From Chara braunii (lineage: Eukaryota > Streptophyta > Charophyceae > Charales > Characeae): 50,592 nt of DNA. The stretch lies in the NCBI GenBank assembly GCA_003427395.1, contig BFEA01000005.1, forward strand, positions 8,130,866 through 8,181,457, in the 5' to 3' direction. The position numbers were made by a program, and so were the translations under genes. Positions 10,509 through 20,198 of the stretch are shown here, in pieces. The notes under the pieces are model-generated. The model saw nothing but the letters and a program-made list of their open reading frames with translations, was not told the origin of the DNA and did no database searches. How positions within the stretch are numbered: the first letter of the stretch is position 1; every line of letters starts with the position of its first letter.

Positions 10509-11402
10509 TCATGGCGACTGGTGTCCATCCTCACAGTAAGGACAGTCGTAGATCTGTCTCTGCCTACCCCCTGCGAATTCCAATGTTTGGACACCCAAAC
10601 GGTGATGCGAAACTTTTTGTAGAGTGTAGTCATTGCAGTTGTCCTTGTGTTCCAATGTGAGGAATATGTCCTCTCACAATCCGAAACAGAAGTGAAGTTG
10701 GGCATGCACCAAACAGTCAACCCTTTCATTCAACTCTTTTGCAAGTGAAGGATCTATTTCGAATCGTTCACGGAAGCGCTCAAGAGCACCCACGGACGAG
10801 GGCTCGCGAAAGTCTTCCCTCACAAGGAAGAAAGTTCTCATTCGCTTACCACAAAGCTTGGCCGCAGTGAAAAGAGGTAGCACAGGGGTGCCACGGTTGA
10901 ACAGACGAACTCGGCTATGGTAGTCTATGATCACAGGACGACGCAACTGCGGCTTCCCGATGCAGTACCATGCGCAAAGTTTAGCATGCTGCTCGTCCAT
11001 ACAACCCCACTCTTGCTCGAAGCGCCGCGACTCCCAGTAATCTACCATATCCTCGATGTCCATCTTCTCCTCCTAACTGGATGGAACTTCCAAAAGTTTG
11101 ACTTATTCTAAACTTAAGTAGAGGTACCACATATTTGATCCTCTATCACGAACTATTGTAGTTTGTCCATCAACAACACGTGTTTCGGGTGCAATGTAAC
11201 CATCGAGGCCGACCCCAGCTTCGATATGCAGATAATCGCTGTCAAGACTGAGCGTTTCTTGTGCCTTAATGCATTTGTTCATGATGATAAGATCCGTGTC
11301 CACATTCTCGATCGAAAAGGAATACTCACTCGTGTACGACGAGGTTTCGTAGGACGTTGTCTCGTATACAACGTCGCACGATGTTGTGTCGTCGTCATAC
11401 AT
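10509..11402 (-). pseudogene. Family B paralogue 2, interrupted
   Basis: The 5' piece (ATG at 11402 to a stop at 11103) carries LDSDYLHIE and RDRGSNMWY; the middle piece (11063-10677) carries KLCAWYCIGKP, RVRLFNRGT, LFTAAKLCGKRMRTFFLVREDF and ELNERVDCLVHAQLHF. Reading through TGA at 10674-10676 continues in frame into IFLTLEHKD and ends YDCPYCEDGH before a TGA at 10509-10511. This matches the copy at 8598-9509 along its length. The 5' and middle pieces are in different frames or separated by an intron near 11065-11103. A degenerate palindrome lies 46 bp upstream (11448-11469). Confidence 0.65.
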
Positions 11403-11471
11403 CTTGCAAGACAAGAAACCGGAATTAGTTCTCAGTTCGTAGCTACCAAATCCGAATCAGTTCGCATTTAT

Positions 11472-12180
11472 CTAAACGAACACGTCGGACGGACCGGAAA
11501 GACAGCCGTCCCCCAAGGCCACAAACGCTTTCTCGCAAACGGATGTGGGTATTGTAAGGCCTATCATGAATTTGCTCTCATCCGTCCCTTTGAGAAAAGG
11601 TCTTCTCCAAGAATAAGCCACGGTTTTGGCGCGTTGCCATTTTTCCTCGTCCGAAGTGGAAAGTTTCCACCTCTTCGTCCAAGCGTCGGAGTACCTTTCG
11701 CGAAGATCGGACGAGTGACCTATAGGCACCCACCACTGTATACATAAACAACCGAAATGAGGTGAGGAACGATTATCCACAACCTCAGACTGTGCTCTGT
11801 CGACCCAGAACGGGACACCTTGAGACAGTTCCTCATCAGGCGGCCTAACAATCAGAAAATCACCTTTGTTTATATGGCGCCGAGGGTCGAAGTCCACTTT
11901 TGGACAGGCCGCCCTTGGTCCTACATATATAAGCGAAGCATCTGGCGAAGGAGGGTGGGCTTCTTGAACTTCCTCCACAGTTTCGACTGATTGTGGCCAG
12001 AAGGTGTGAGGGTAGATCTCGGGTTCGTCCGCCCCGAGGACATCCTCTTCCTCACCCTCTTTCGTCTCCTTCTTCTTTTTCTTTTGGATCATATCGTCCG
12101 CCTCGACGAAGATGGCTTTCCAGTAAAACAAAGCATTCTCCCGCTTGTCGACCTCCTCCTTCCTATATGTCTACCACATG
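11472..12180 (-). other. C-terminal barrel-like module of the DUF7869 pseudogene
   Basis: An open frame of about 220 codons, reached from the core by a +1/-1 shift near 12170 (it begins YRKEEVDKRENALFYWKAIF before the first Met). It contains a Lys/Glu-rich linker followed by INKGDFLIVRP, VPFWVDRAQSEVV, CIQWWVP, ERYSDAWTKRW and AYSWRRPFLKG. The pattern GDF-VR-PFW-V-WW-P resembles the BAH- or chromo-like barrels at the C-terminus of related transposon proteins; that is pattern recognition, not a database result. It would plausibly bind chromatin. Confidence 0.5.
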
Positions 12181-12351
12181 TGTCTATGTTGTTCGAGGAC
12201 GTCCAAAAAATTTTGGACACTGTCAGTCTGTCACAAGCCATCCGAAAATCCTCTTTAACGACACGGGGAATAACACATGGCTGTGGAGGGGAGGTAGGGC
12301 CTGCATACTGCCCATCGACAACCGGGAACCAGTGAACCGGTGTGCCTTCCG

Positions 12352-12400
12352 GCATCCATTCCGCATCCATTCCGCATCCATTCCGCATCCATTCCGCATC
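12352..12400. repeat. 11-bp tandem repeat within the transposase reading frame
   Basis: GCATCCATTCC is repeated about 4.5 times. On the coding strand three extra 11-bp units add 33 bp. The frame is kept and a short segment (DAEWM ... DAEWM) is duplicated in the protein. Growth by three units would be neutral to the frame; other numbers would break it. Confidence 0.8.
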
Positions 12401-14589
12401 GGTACAGTACTTCTTGTTCACCATGACGGGACTGTCGTCACACAAGAAAAATTTGAAGAGCTGCGGTTTTGACACGCCGACGATGCTTCTGTCGACGTGT
12501 CGATCCACTACCCGGCGCCAATCGGCAATGTGACCGAGCTCAATGCACTTCGGCGGTATCTTGTGCGACGACGAGAACAACTGGTTCATGGTGTAAGCAT
12601 CGTTGTCCTTCAGTTTTTTCGAGAAAACACTAAAAGTCGCGTTTATGTTGGTATACGTGTGGCCAACGAGCATGAACCCCACTTCGACATCTTCGAAAAT
12701 CCCGAATTTCACCAGAAGAGAGGCCAAACACATAAGGTATTGGTTTTTGTTTTCCCTCCAGCAATTGTCCGCCTGGATTCGGAGGTGGCGTGGCCATTTC
12801 TGTCCCGACGCCTGCAACTCACATAGAGTCTGCATAACGCACGTCATGGTGTCATCGGAACCGTGCGCATAGAAAGGCAAATACGTGTAAACATAAATGG
12901 ACGGTTTCCTGCCGTGAGCTACGACCGCCGTCAGGTTTGTTTTCATCATCATGTCGTGTCGATGATCCTTGGAGTAATTATACATGCTGATGTGAGGAAT
13001 GGTTGTCTTTTTCTGATCCATTTCATCCACTATAAGGAAGAGGTATTCCACGGGGTTCAAAATGGAACGAAGTTTCTAGTCAGCCTAATCCGCACGGTGA
13101 GCGACCTGATCTAGTTGGTGTTTGCGGTGCTTTTCATCGAAATCCCTACGGTCACGACAGAGAAAGGCGTTATCTTTGGCCTGTCTAAGGCGGACGCACT
13201 CGCCACACTTTGTGAACGAGTTGGACTTGGCAAGGTCGGCATGCCACAAGTACTTCCTCCTTATGGAGTAGAAGACTTGCTCCGAAATGACGGTCTGACC
13301 CGCCACTTCCAAGTCCGCCTTGATGGACTCGTATACAAGGAGCTTCGTGAAATAAGAAGGGAGCCTAACTTTAGGTCTCTGTGAGGTTCCCCTCATAACC
13401 ATTTCGTTATGCATAGCATCTCCATGTTCTTCCACGAACCTCGTCACACGAGCCAGCATGCTCACATACTCCGGTCTCGGGTTCAACGATCCCCATCGAC
13501 CATGCCGTCCATGGACCACCCCATCTGACGTGCACTTGCTATAACGACAAAATGTGTTTCGACATATCCCTATTATTTTGCACCAACCAGCGATGCACAC
13601 ACGGCGTTTGCACTGCACTGGTTGGACTCTTTCCAAACCACCGTCGAGGATAGTGAAATTGTCGAGGGTTTGCATCCACCACTCGATCCTCCTTTCGAGG
13701 GACATTTCGTAATAGGCTTCGCGCACCGATTTGATATCGTCAATGGTCAAGACCCGAAGACACTTGTTCTTACAACATTTGTGCGTTGGGACGAGCGCAA
13801 TGTTAGTTTCGTTCAATCGACTTTTGGCCCTCTTCGAATGTTCTAACCTTCTAACCGGCCTAAATTTTTGATTATATCTTCTCCTTTCTCCAGATAGGGA
13901 ATGAGACAAAACCTGAAGGACTGCTTCGGGAGTTCCAGGCTGAGTTCTGGTCGGGGACCTATGCGCTGCACCTACGAAATTTGATCTGTCCGTGGGAGCC
14001 GTTCTCGGCAAATCGGATCGGGAGGACTCCGATGAATTGTATAAATTTGTGTCTACAAAACCAGTCTGCCAATTTCCCAATGCACCCGTGGCTGTCATCG
14101 ACCGAGAGCCAATTTTTTTGGCTACACATGCAATTCTCTTACCTATCTCGGCACTTTCCCACACGCGTGTCGTTGCCTGTTCCCTATCAGACCCGTTTCT
14201 ACCAAATGCACCGCACTGTTCTCGATCAGATCCGTTTCTATCGGGCGTACTGCAGAAGTCTGTATCCACCAACGACTGACTGTAGTCAAATGCTAGGGGT
14301 TGGGTAACTTCAATGCTTTCAGACAGTCTACCCGTTGTCCGCACTAGATCTGATCGAGTCGTTTCGGACACACCACAGAAATTTGTGTCCACGAACATCC
14401 ATCCACCGGGAAACGTCTCGACATCCCGAACACCCTCACTACCGGGGATTAGCTCTGTAGATACGCGCTGACAGTCGGGAGCGTCGGTAAAGCGAACAAA
14501 ACGACGCCAAGCGGACGTCGTAGACTAGCCTAAATGATTCTTCGGGGTCAACATCGAGAACTCCCTTTTCAAACCGCAATGCCGATCAG

Positions 14590-15440
14590 AGGGAGCTTTC
14601 GAGCTGCTGTCACAAGAACTATGTTCTCGAACATTGTCTTCTCCGTGTTGTCGTGACGGTGGAGGTGGCGTGACACAGTGGACGGGTTGGACAACCATTT
14701 GAAGAGACGATTCACACGAAAACTGTACAACAAGAAAATCACGTCAACCTATGACGAGGTCAGGGAAATAAACAAGAGGGAGCAAACTCGCATTTCTAAT
14801 ATTTATCACAAAACAATGGAACAACAATATTTGAATCCATACCGTTTTGTCGGACCCTGATGTGAAGCTCAACTGGTATCTCAAGTCCGACTCCTCTCCC
14901 ACTCGTTCAGTGTGCAAGTGGTTTGGATCAGTCCGAGTAAACTGGCACCTTTTCAGGCGAGAGTACAAATGCGAGCTGATTTGGACTTATTCACCGTACA
15001 GTAAGACATTAAGTTCATGGTCCAAACAAGAGCTTCCGGGCTGCTGTCACAAGAACTACGTTCTCGAACATCGTCTTCTCCGTGTTGTCGTGATGGTGGC
15101 GGTGGCGTGACATAGTGGACGGGTTGGACAGCCATTTGAATGACGATTCACACGGAAACTGTGCAACAAGAAAATCACGTCAACGTATGACGAGGTCAGG
15201 GAAATAAACAAAAAGGAGCAAACTCGCATTTCTAATATTTATCACAAAACAGTGGAAGAACAACATTTGAATCCATATCGTTTTGTCGGACCCTGATGTG
15301 AAGCTCAAGTGGTATCTCAAGTCCGACTCCTCTCAAAGTGGTTTGGATAAGTCCAAGTAAACTCGCACTTTTTCAGGCGAGAGTACAAATGCGAGCTGAT
15401 TCGGACTTATTCACGGTACAGTAAGAAATTAAGTCCATGG
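14590..15440. repeat. 437-bp tandem duplication
   Basis: GCTGCTGTCACAAGAACTA starts at about 14603 and again at about 15040. Blocks such as AACAAGAAAATCACGTCAAC, GACGAGGTCAGGGAAATAAA and TTTTGTCGGACCCTGATG follow in the same order in both. Each copy ends with two palindrome variants (14929-14950 and 14967-14988; 15349-15370 and 15387-15408). Short ORFs here are not conserved between copies. Confidence 0.85.
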
Positions 15441-15454
15441 TCGGAACAAGAGCG

Positions 15455-15970
15455 AACACAAGTGCGAGTCAATTCGGTCTTATCCACTAAACAGCAAGAA
15501 ATTTGAAGTGCCAATAAATTCGCACTTCAAAGGAACATTTCAATTACAGAAATACAAAAGGACTTCATGCTTTTGGGCCGAGAAGAGACGCGACTTATCG
15601 ACTAAAGAGGAACAAATTTAGGGGGATGGTTGGTTGAAGACCGAATAAATTCGCACTTGCGAGCATTTCCATTATGAAACTGAGGCTTATGGACTAAAGA
15701 GTCACAAATTTAGGGGAATGGTTGGTTGAAGAGCGAATAAATTCGCACTTGCAAATGAACATTTCCACTATGAAACTGGGACTTATGGACTAAAGAGTAA
15801 TAAATTTAGGGGGATGGTTGGTTGAAGAGCGAATAAATTCGCACTTGCAAACGGGCATTTTCATTACGAAAGTGGGGGTACAAGTGCGAGTCAATTCTGA
15901 CCTATGGACTAAACAGTAACAAATTAAGGGGCTGGTTGGTTCAAGAGCGAATAAATTCGCACTTGTAAAC
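15455..15970. repeat. Palindrome array with ~95-bp higher-order period
   Basis: Seven palindromes occur at 15460, 15506, 15637, 15729, 15825, 15882 and 15943. Most carry the spacer ATAAAT and the right arm TCGCACTT. Between several of them the sequence GGACTAAAGAGT..CAAATTTAGGGGGATGGTTGGTT recurs with small changes, giving a 92-96-bp period across 15637, 15729 and 15825. No coding frame is maintained. Confidence 0.8.
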
Positions 15971-16089
15971 GAGCATTTCCATTACGAAACCACGGGTACA
16001 AGAGCAAGTTGTTTTCGGCTTGTTCTGCGTGTAGTACGAGCCACAGATCGTCACAATTTATTCGCAGGGCAGACGGTGCATCAATGAAA

Positions 16090-17520
16090 GATTGCGTACT
16101 ATTTTTTAAGATGGAGAAAGATTGCGAAGCGATGGGCAGACGGCGCATCGATGAAAATACACGGAGAGAGATGGCGCACCGATTGAGAGAGATGGCGCAC
16201 CAAGAGAGATGGATGGAGTCACAGTCTTCCCCCGAATACAACGTCCGGTCATTACAGCTAAATTCGGGTCATCTTTCAGTGTAAAGACAATTATAATGAA
16301 CGTGCGTTGTATATTCCGGGGAAGAAGGTAGAAGGCGCAGGAAGGGAAAGAGATCGCGAACTGGTTGGGAGATGTGCCGCAGTGAGAGAGAGAGATTGCG
16401 CACCGATGGAGAAAGATGGCGCACCAAAGCAGATAGGTGACGATGGAGATAGACTACGAAAGATAGCGCAGCGATTGACATATATGACGAAGGCCATAGA
16501 TTAGAAAACATAGCGTAGCGATGGAGATAGATGACGAAGGAGATAGATTAGGAAAGATAGCGCAGCGATGGAGATAGATGGCGAAAGGTCGGTAGAGATC
16601 GCACACCGGTGGAGAGAGATGGAGAGAGGACGCGCAACAAGGGTTAGCAATGCCGTAGCGATGGAGAGAGAAAGCACATCGATGACGAAGATTTGTTTTT
16701 GCACAACATCAGTTCCATCGAGTTAAACCTTCGTTAAGCATACCTGTCACTTGTTTCGTGCGATTCCGCAGTGGTGGGCGGCTGCACCGACGACGACCTG
16801 AAACAACAATACAATGGCGATGGCGGGATCGCGCAGGAGTGATGGAGAGCGTCTGGCGCAGGGATGGAGGTTGCCCAGTGGTCGAGAGAGATCGCGCAGT
16901 GATGGAGTGAGATGGACAGTGATCACTCAGCGATGGAGGGAGATCGTGCGGCGATGGAGAAAGAAATCGCGCAGCGCTGCGGAGCGATGGCGCAGCGATG
17001 GAACGCGTTACAATGCAGCGATAGCAACAATGGAACAGCGATAGCGATGGCGCACTGGTGGAGAGCGATGGCGAAGCGATGCAGCAGCGATGGAACAGCG
17101 ATGGCGATGGCGCACCGGTGAAGATCGATGGCGCAGCGATGGAACAGCCATAGCGATGACGCACCAATTGAGAGATGGCGCAGCGATGGAAACAGCGTTG
17201 CGATGGAAACAGCGTTGCGATGGCAACGATAACGATGGCGCAACGATGGAACCAGCGTTGCGATGGAAGCAGCATTCCGATGGCAGCGATAACGATGGTG
17301 CAGCTATGGAACCAGCGTTGCGATGGCGCGACGATGGCCAGCGCTGCGATGAGAGCGATGGCGATTGTCAGCGCTGCGATGGTCAGGCGAGCGCAACAGC
17401 TGCGATGGGGGATATAGCTTTGCGTCGCGATGGCGATGAGCTTAGCGCATCGATGGCGATGGTGCATGGCGAGCGTTGGCGATGGCGATGAGCTAAGCGC
17501 ATCGATGACGATGGTGCGTG
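16090..17520. repeat. Degenerate GCGATGG-rich simple repeat
   Basis: About 1.4 kb is dominated by short words GCGATGG, GATGGCGCA and GGAGAGAG in irregular order, densest at 16800-17500. All six frames yield repetitive peptides (RHRCAI, DGTAIAMAH and similar), which explains the long ORFs on both strands. I reject coding. 17530-17900 is unique sequence with no gene that I can support. Confidence 0.8.
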
Positions 17521-17939
17521 GTTAAGAGCATCGATATCCAACGTCGTTGACATTTGCAAAATGTCTGAATGACAGCGACACCGGAACTTATAGATTTCCG
17601 GTGTTTTTGACCTCGACGCACAACGGATCGCCGCGCCTCGACGGGAAATAAACCGTCGACTAACGTCGGCGCGCAATGAACCGCCTCGGTGCACAACCAA
17701 TTGCCGCACCTTACAGATTTTTGCGCCTGACCTCGTGTGTCAGATCATGCCGATCGACGGTGCAGATTAAAACTGCGAAAATGACATTGTCTGCCCCTTG
17801 TTTTCGGGAACTGTCACATCATTGCACACCGGAGTTGACGGAGATTTTGGTGCCACTGCTATATCAGTGGCTCCGTTCATCTGCGCGGTTGAAAATTGTT
17901 GATCGATGGCTGACAAGTTTCAGTACCCCTTACTGTTTA

Positions 17940-18060
17940 TAGGCCCTGGCGTTGTATGGGCCCAGGGGTGCGATATGCGAATCGATTCGGCCCCACCTGG
18001 ATGGCGTTTTATGGGCCCAAGGGTGAGATATGCGAATCAATTCGGCCCCACCTTGATCCC
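17940..18060. repeat. 55-bp tandem duplication with a palindrome-like core
   Basis: GGGCCCA(A/G)GGGTG.GATATGCGAATC and then ATTCGGCCCCACCT occur twice, 55 bp apart. The GATATGCGAATC.ATTCGGC segment resembles the palindrome's centre (TGCGA, spacer, TTCGGC) but with a shortened spacer, so it is at best a distant relative. Confidence 0.7.
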
Positions 18061-18079
18061 GACGCGAGGCCTGCTGCAG

Positions 18080-18095
18080 CAAAGTATAAAAGGCG
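18080..18095 (+). promoter_or_regulatory. TATA box candidate
   Basis: AAGTATAAAAGGCG is a near-consensus plant TATA box on the plus strand. What it would transcribe is unknown, because the assembly gap begins 390 bp downstream. It could belong to a retroelement LTR or to the palindrome-rich element. Confidence 0.3.
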
Positions 18096-18484
18096 TTGCA
18101 GCCCTCGAGTTATCCCTTTTGTTGTCGCTCCACAGATCAAGTCGCGCTATCGCTTCTGCGCGCGTTCTGGTATTTGGTCTTCAGCCCCCACCACCTTCCG
18201 CCATAGCCCGCTCACTCTTCGCTCCGTCCGCAGTTGCCACATTGTGTTCGGTTCGCTCTTCGCTCTTCGCTCTTCCTAGCTCGATATCCCTCCACCATAG
18301 CCGCACAACGAAGGTAAAATTATATAACTTCAGTTGTCCCATTCTGTGTCCGATGCCCGAACAGATTCCCAGATGCCCTATCTCTACCTGCACGATATAA
18401 CGCCGCAGTCGCGTTCTGTTGAACCCCGAATCAATTCCCGGTTTTGTTGTTTCGCCAGTGGACGTGTTCTGATGTCTTTTCTCC

Positions 18485-19125
18485 NNNNNNNNNNNNNNNN
18501 NNNNNNNNNNNNNNNNNNNNNNNNNNNNNNNNNNNNNNNNNNNNNNNNNNNNNNNNNNNNNNNNNNNNNNNNNNNNNNNNNNNNNNNNNNNNNNNNNNNN
18601 NNNNNNNNNNNNNNNNNNNNNNNNNNNNNNNNNNNNNNNNNNNNNNNNNNNNNNNNNNNNNNNNNNNNNNNNNNNNNNNNNNNNNNNNNNNNNNNNNNNN
18701 NNNNNNNNNNNNNNNNNNNNNNNNNNNNNNNNNNNNNNNNNNNNNNNNNNNNNNNNNNNNNNNNNNNNNNNNNNNNNNNNNNNNNNNNNNNNNNNNNNNN
18801 NNNNNNNNNNNNNNNNNNNNNNNNNNNNNNNNNNNNNNNNNNNNNNNNNNNNNNNNNNNNNNNNNNNNNNNNNNNNNNNNNNNNNNNNNNNNNNNNNNNN
18901 NNNNNNNNNNNNNNNNNNNNNNNNNNNNNNNNNNNNNNNNNNNNNNNNNNNNNNNNNNNNNNNNNNNNNNNNNNNNNNNNNNNNNNNNNNNNNNNNNNNN
19001 NNNNNNNNNNNNNNNNNNNNNNNNNNNNNNNNNNNNNNNNNNNNNNNNNNNNNNNNNNNNNNNNNNNNNNNNNNNNNNNNNNNNNNNNNNNNNNNNNNNN
19101 NNNNNNNNNNNNNNNNNNNNNNNNN
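18485..19125. other. Assembly gap (641 N)
   Basis: A run of N. The right flank is (AT)n followed by (GA)n (19126-19175), and the left flank has the microsatellite-associated palindrome variant at 18422-18443. A GA-microsatellite module probably broke the assembly. Open frames spanning the gap are artefacts. Confidence 0.95.
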
Positions 19126-19132
19126 ATATACG

Positions 19133-19175
<43 letters not shown>

Positions 19176-20113
19176 TATTGCGAGTCAGCTCCCAGTTTGC
19201 GAAGTACATTGTTTGAGGAGTGACAACTGCGAGTTAATTCGCTGCTTTCCCAAGGTTAAATACATATTTCATTAAAGGCAGTTTTTTATTTTCACAAATG
19301 CGAGTCAGTTTGCACTTTTTGAGCAACATTGCTGGAGGAGTTGATAACCCTTCCCGTGCGGCGTTCAGGTCTTCAGTTCCACAATTCCGAGTTAGTTCGT
19401 ACTTTCCCCTTGTACTTCGGGTTGCAATTGTTGTCCTGTCAGCAAAACTGCGAGTTAGTTCGCACTTGTCGACACCCTTCACACTTGTCGATAAACCACA
19501 TCTTACTCGTTTGGTGCTTCTTTCAGGTCCTCAGTTCCACAATTCCGAGTTAGTTCACACTTTCCCCTAGTACTGCGGGTTGCCATTGTTGTCTTGTCTA
19601 CAGAACTGCGAGTTAGTTCGCACTTATCGACACCCTTCGCACTTATCGATAAACCACATCTTACTCGTTTCGACGAGAGCGATTCGGGTCGCAATCTTTC
19701 CGAAGAGTCGTCGTCTTCCCTCCGAGCTCACTCTGCCAGCCACCCAATTGTTTTGTGTTCGTTTGCATTTCAAACACCAATATCATTCTTCGGTTTCCTT
19801 CAGCCCAGAACTGCACGTCAGTTCCCCCTTGTTGATACCCATGCGGTACTTGTTGTAGACGACTTCATTCCCAAAACTCCGAGTTAGTTCGCACTTTCCT
19901 GAAGATAAATCACCTCTGCCTCGATTCTACGACAGCGAGCTAGTTCGCACTCTCTCCGTGGAGTTGTTGTCTTCCTTTCAAACTCACTCTGCCAGAGCAC
20001 TGCTGTCTTTCCTATCCTTCACCCGATTGTTGTGACTTCATGTGCATTTCGAACACCCATCTCTTACGTCATTTTCGTCCTCCATTTCGTTAAGTCCGAG
20101 TTAGTTCGCACTT
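19126..20113. repeat. AT/GA microsatellite and palindrome array upstream of the ParB-MTase gene
   Basis: After (AT)n(GA)n to 19175, ten palindromes follow at 19176, 19225, 19296, 19383, 19446, 19541, 19604, 19875, 19931 and 20092. The favoured spacer is GTTAGT and the left half is often ACTGCGA or TTCCGA. A 158-bp unit is duplicated in tandem (about 19360-19675; palindromes 19383/19541 and 19446/19604 are each 158 bp apart). The last palindrome ends 86 bp before the ATG at 20199. Confidence 0.8.
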
Positions 20114-20198
20114 CGCTTCTGTAGTGGTCTGGGGTTGGGCGTGTTAGTCATCCGAGTTGGTCTGAGGTTGGGCGTGTTAGTCAACGGGTGGGAGTACA
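20114..20198 (+). promoter_or_regulatory. Short leader with a duplicated GGTTGGGCGTGTTAGTCA
   Basis: GGTCTG(G/A)GGTTGGGCGTGTT is present twice in the 85 bp between the last palindrome and the ATG at 20199. No TATA box is seen. A role as core promoter or 5' leader is inferred from position only. Confidence 0.25.

Larger units (their letters stand above)
11472..14527 (-). pseudogene. DUF7869-type (RNase-H-like) transposase pseudogene
   Basis: In coding order there is an N-terminal region with repeated [FL]VDT[ND]-rich units; a Cys cluster KCCKNKCLRVLTID; a Cys-rich stretch (CKRRVCIAGWCKIIGI); LPSYFTKLLVYESI; FYSIRRKYLW; and FTKCGECVRL. Then come the catalytic-like core LFLIVDEMDQKK, LRIQADNCWRENKNQYL and VGHTYTNINATFSVFSKKL, and a C-terminal module. 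This order is that of the DUF7869 family found in eukaryotic transposon-like genes. Interruptions are TAG at 13085-13087 and 13076-13078 in one frame and a frameshift near 12170. The usual GHTH..ID motif here reads GHTY..IN, so a predicted acidic residue is lost. The open frame extends 5' of 14398 to about 14527 (AWRRFVRFTDAPDC). The assignment to the family is confident; transposase activity of the family is inferred. Confidence 0.75.

Noticed and set aside
16090-17520. A 252-codon minus-strand ORF and others in the GCGATGG region
   Set aside because: All frames are open because of the short-word repeat; the composition is repetitive and there is no conserved motif.
18181-19223. Long ORFs spanning 18181-19223 and 30464-31309
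   Set aside because: They cross N runs and exist only because gaps are read as open sequence.
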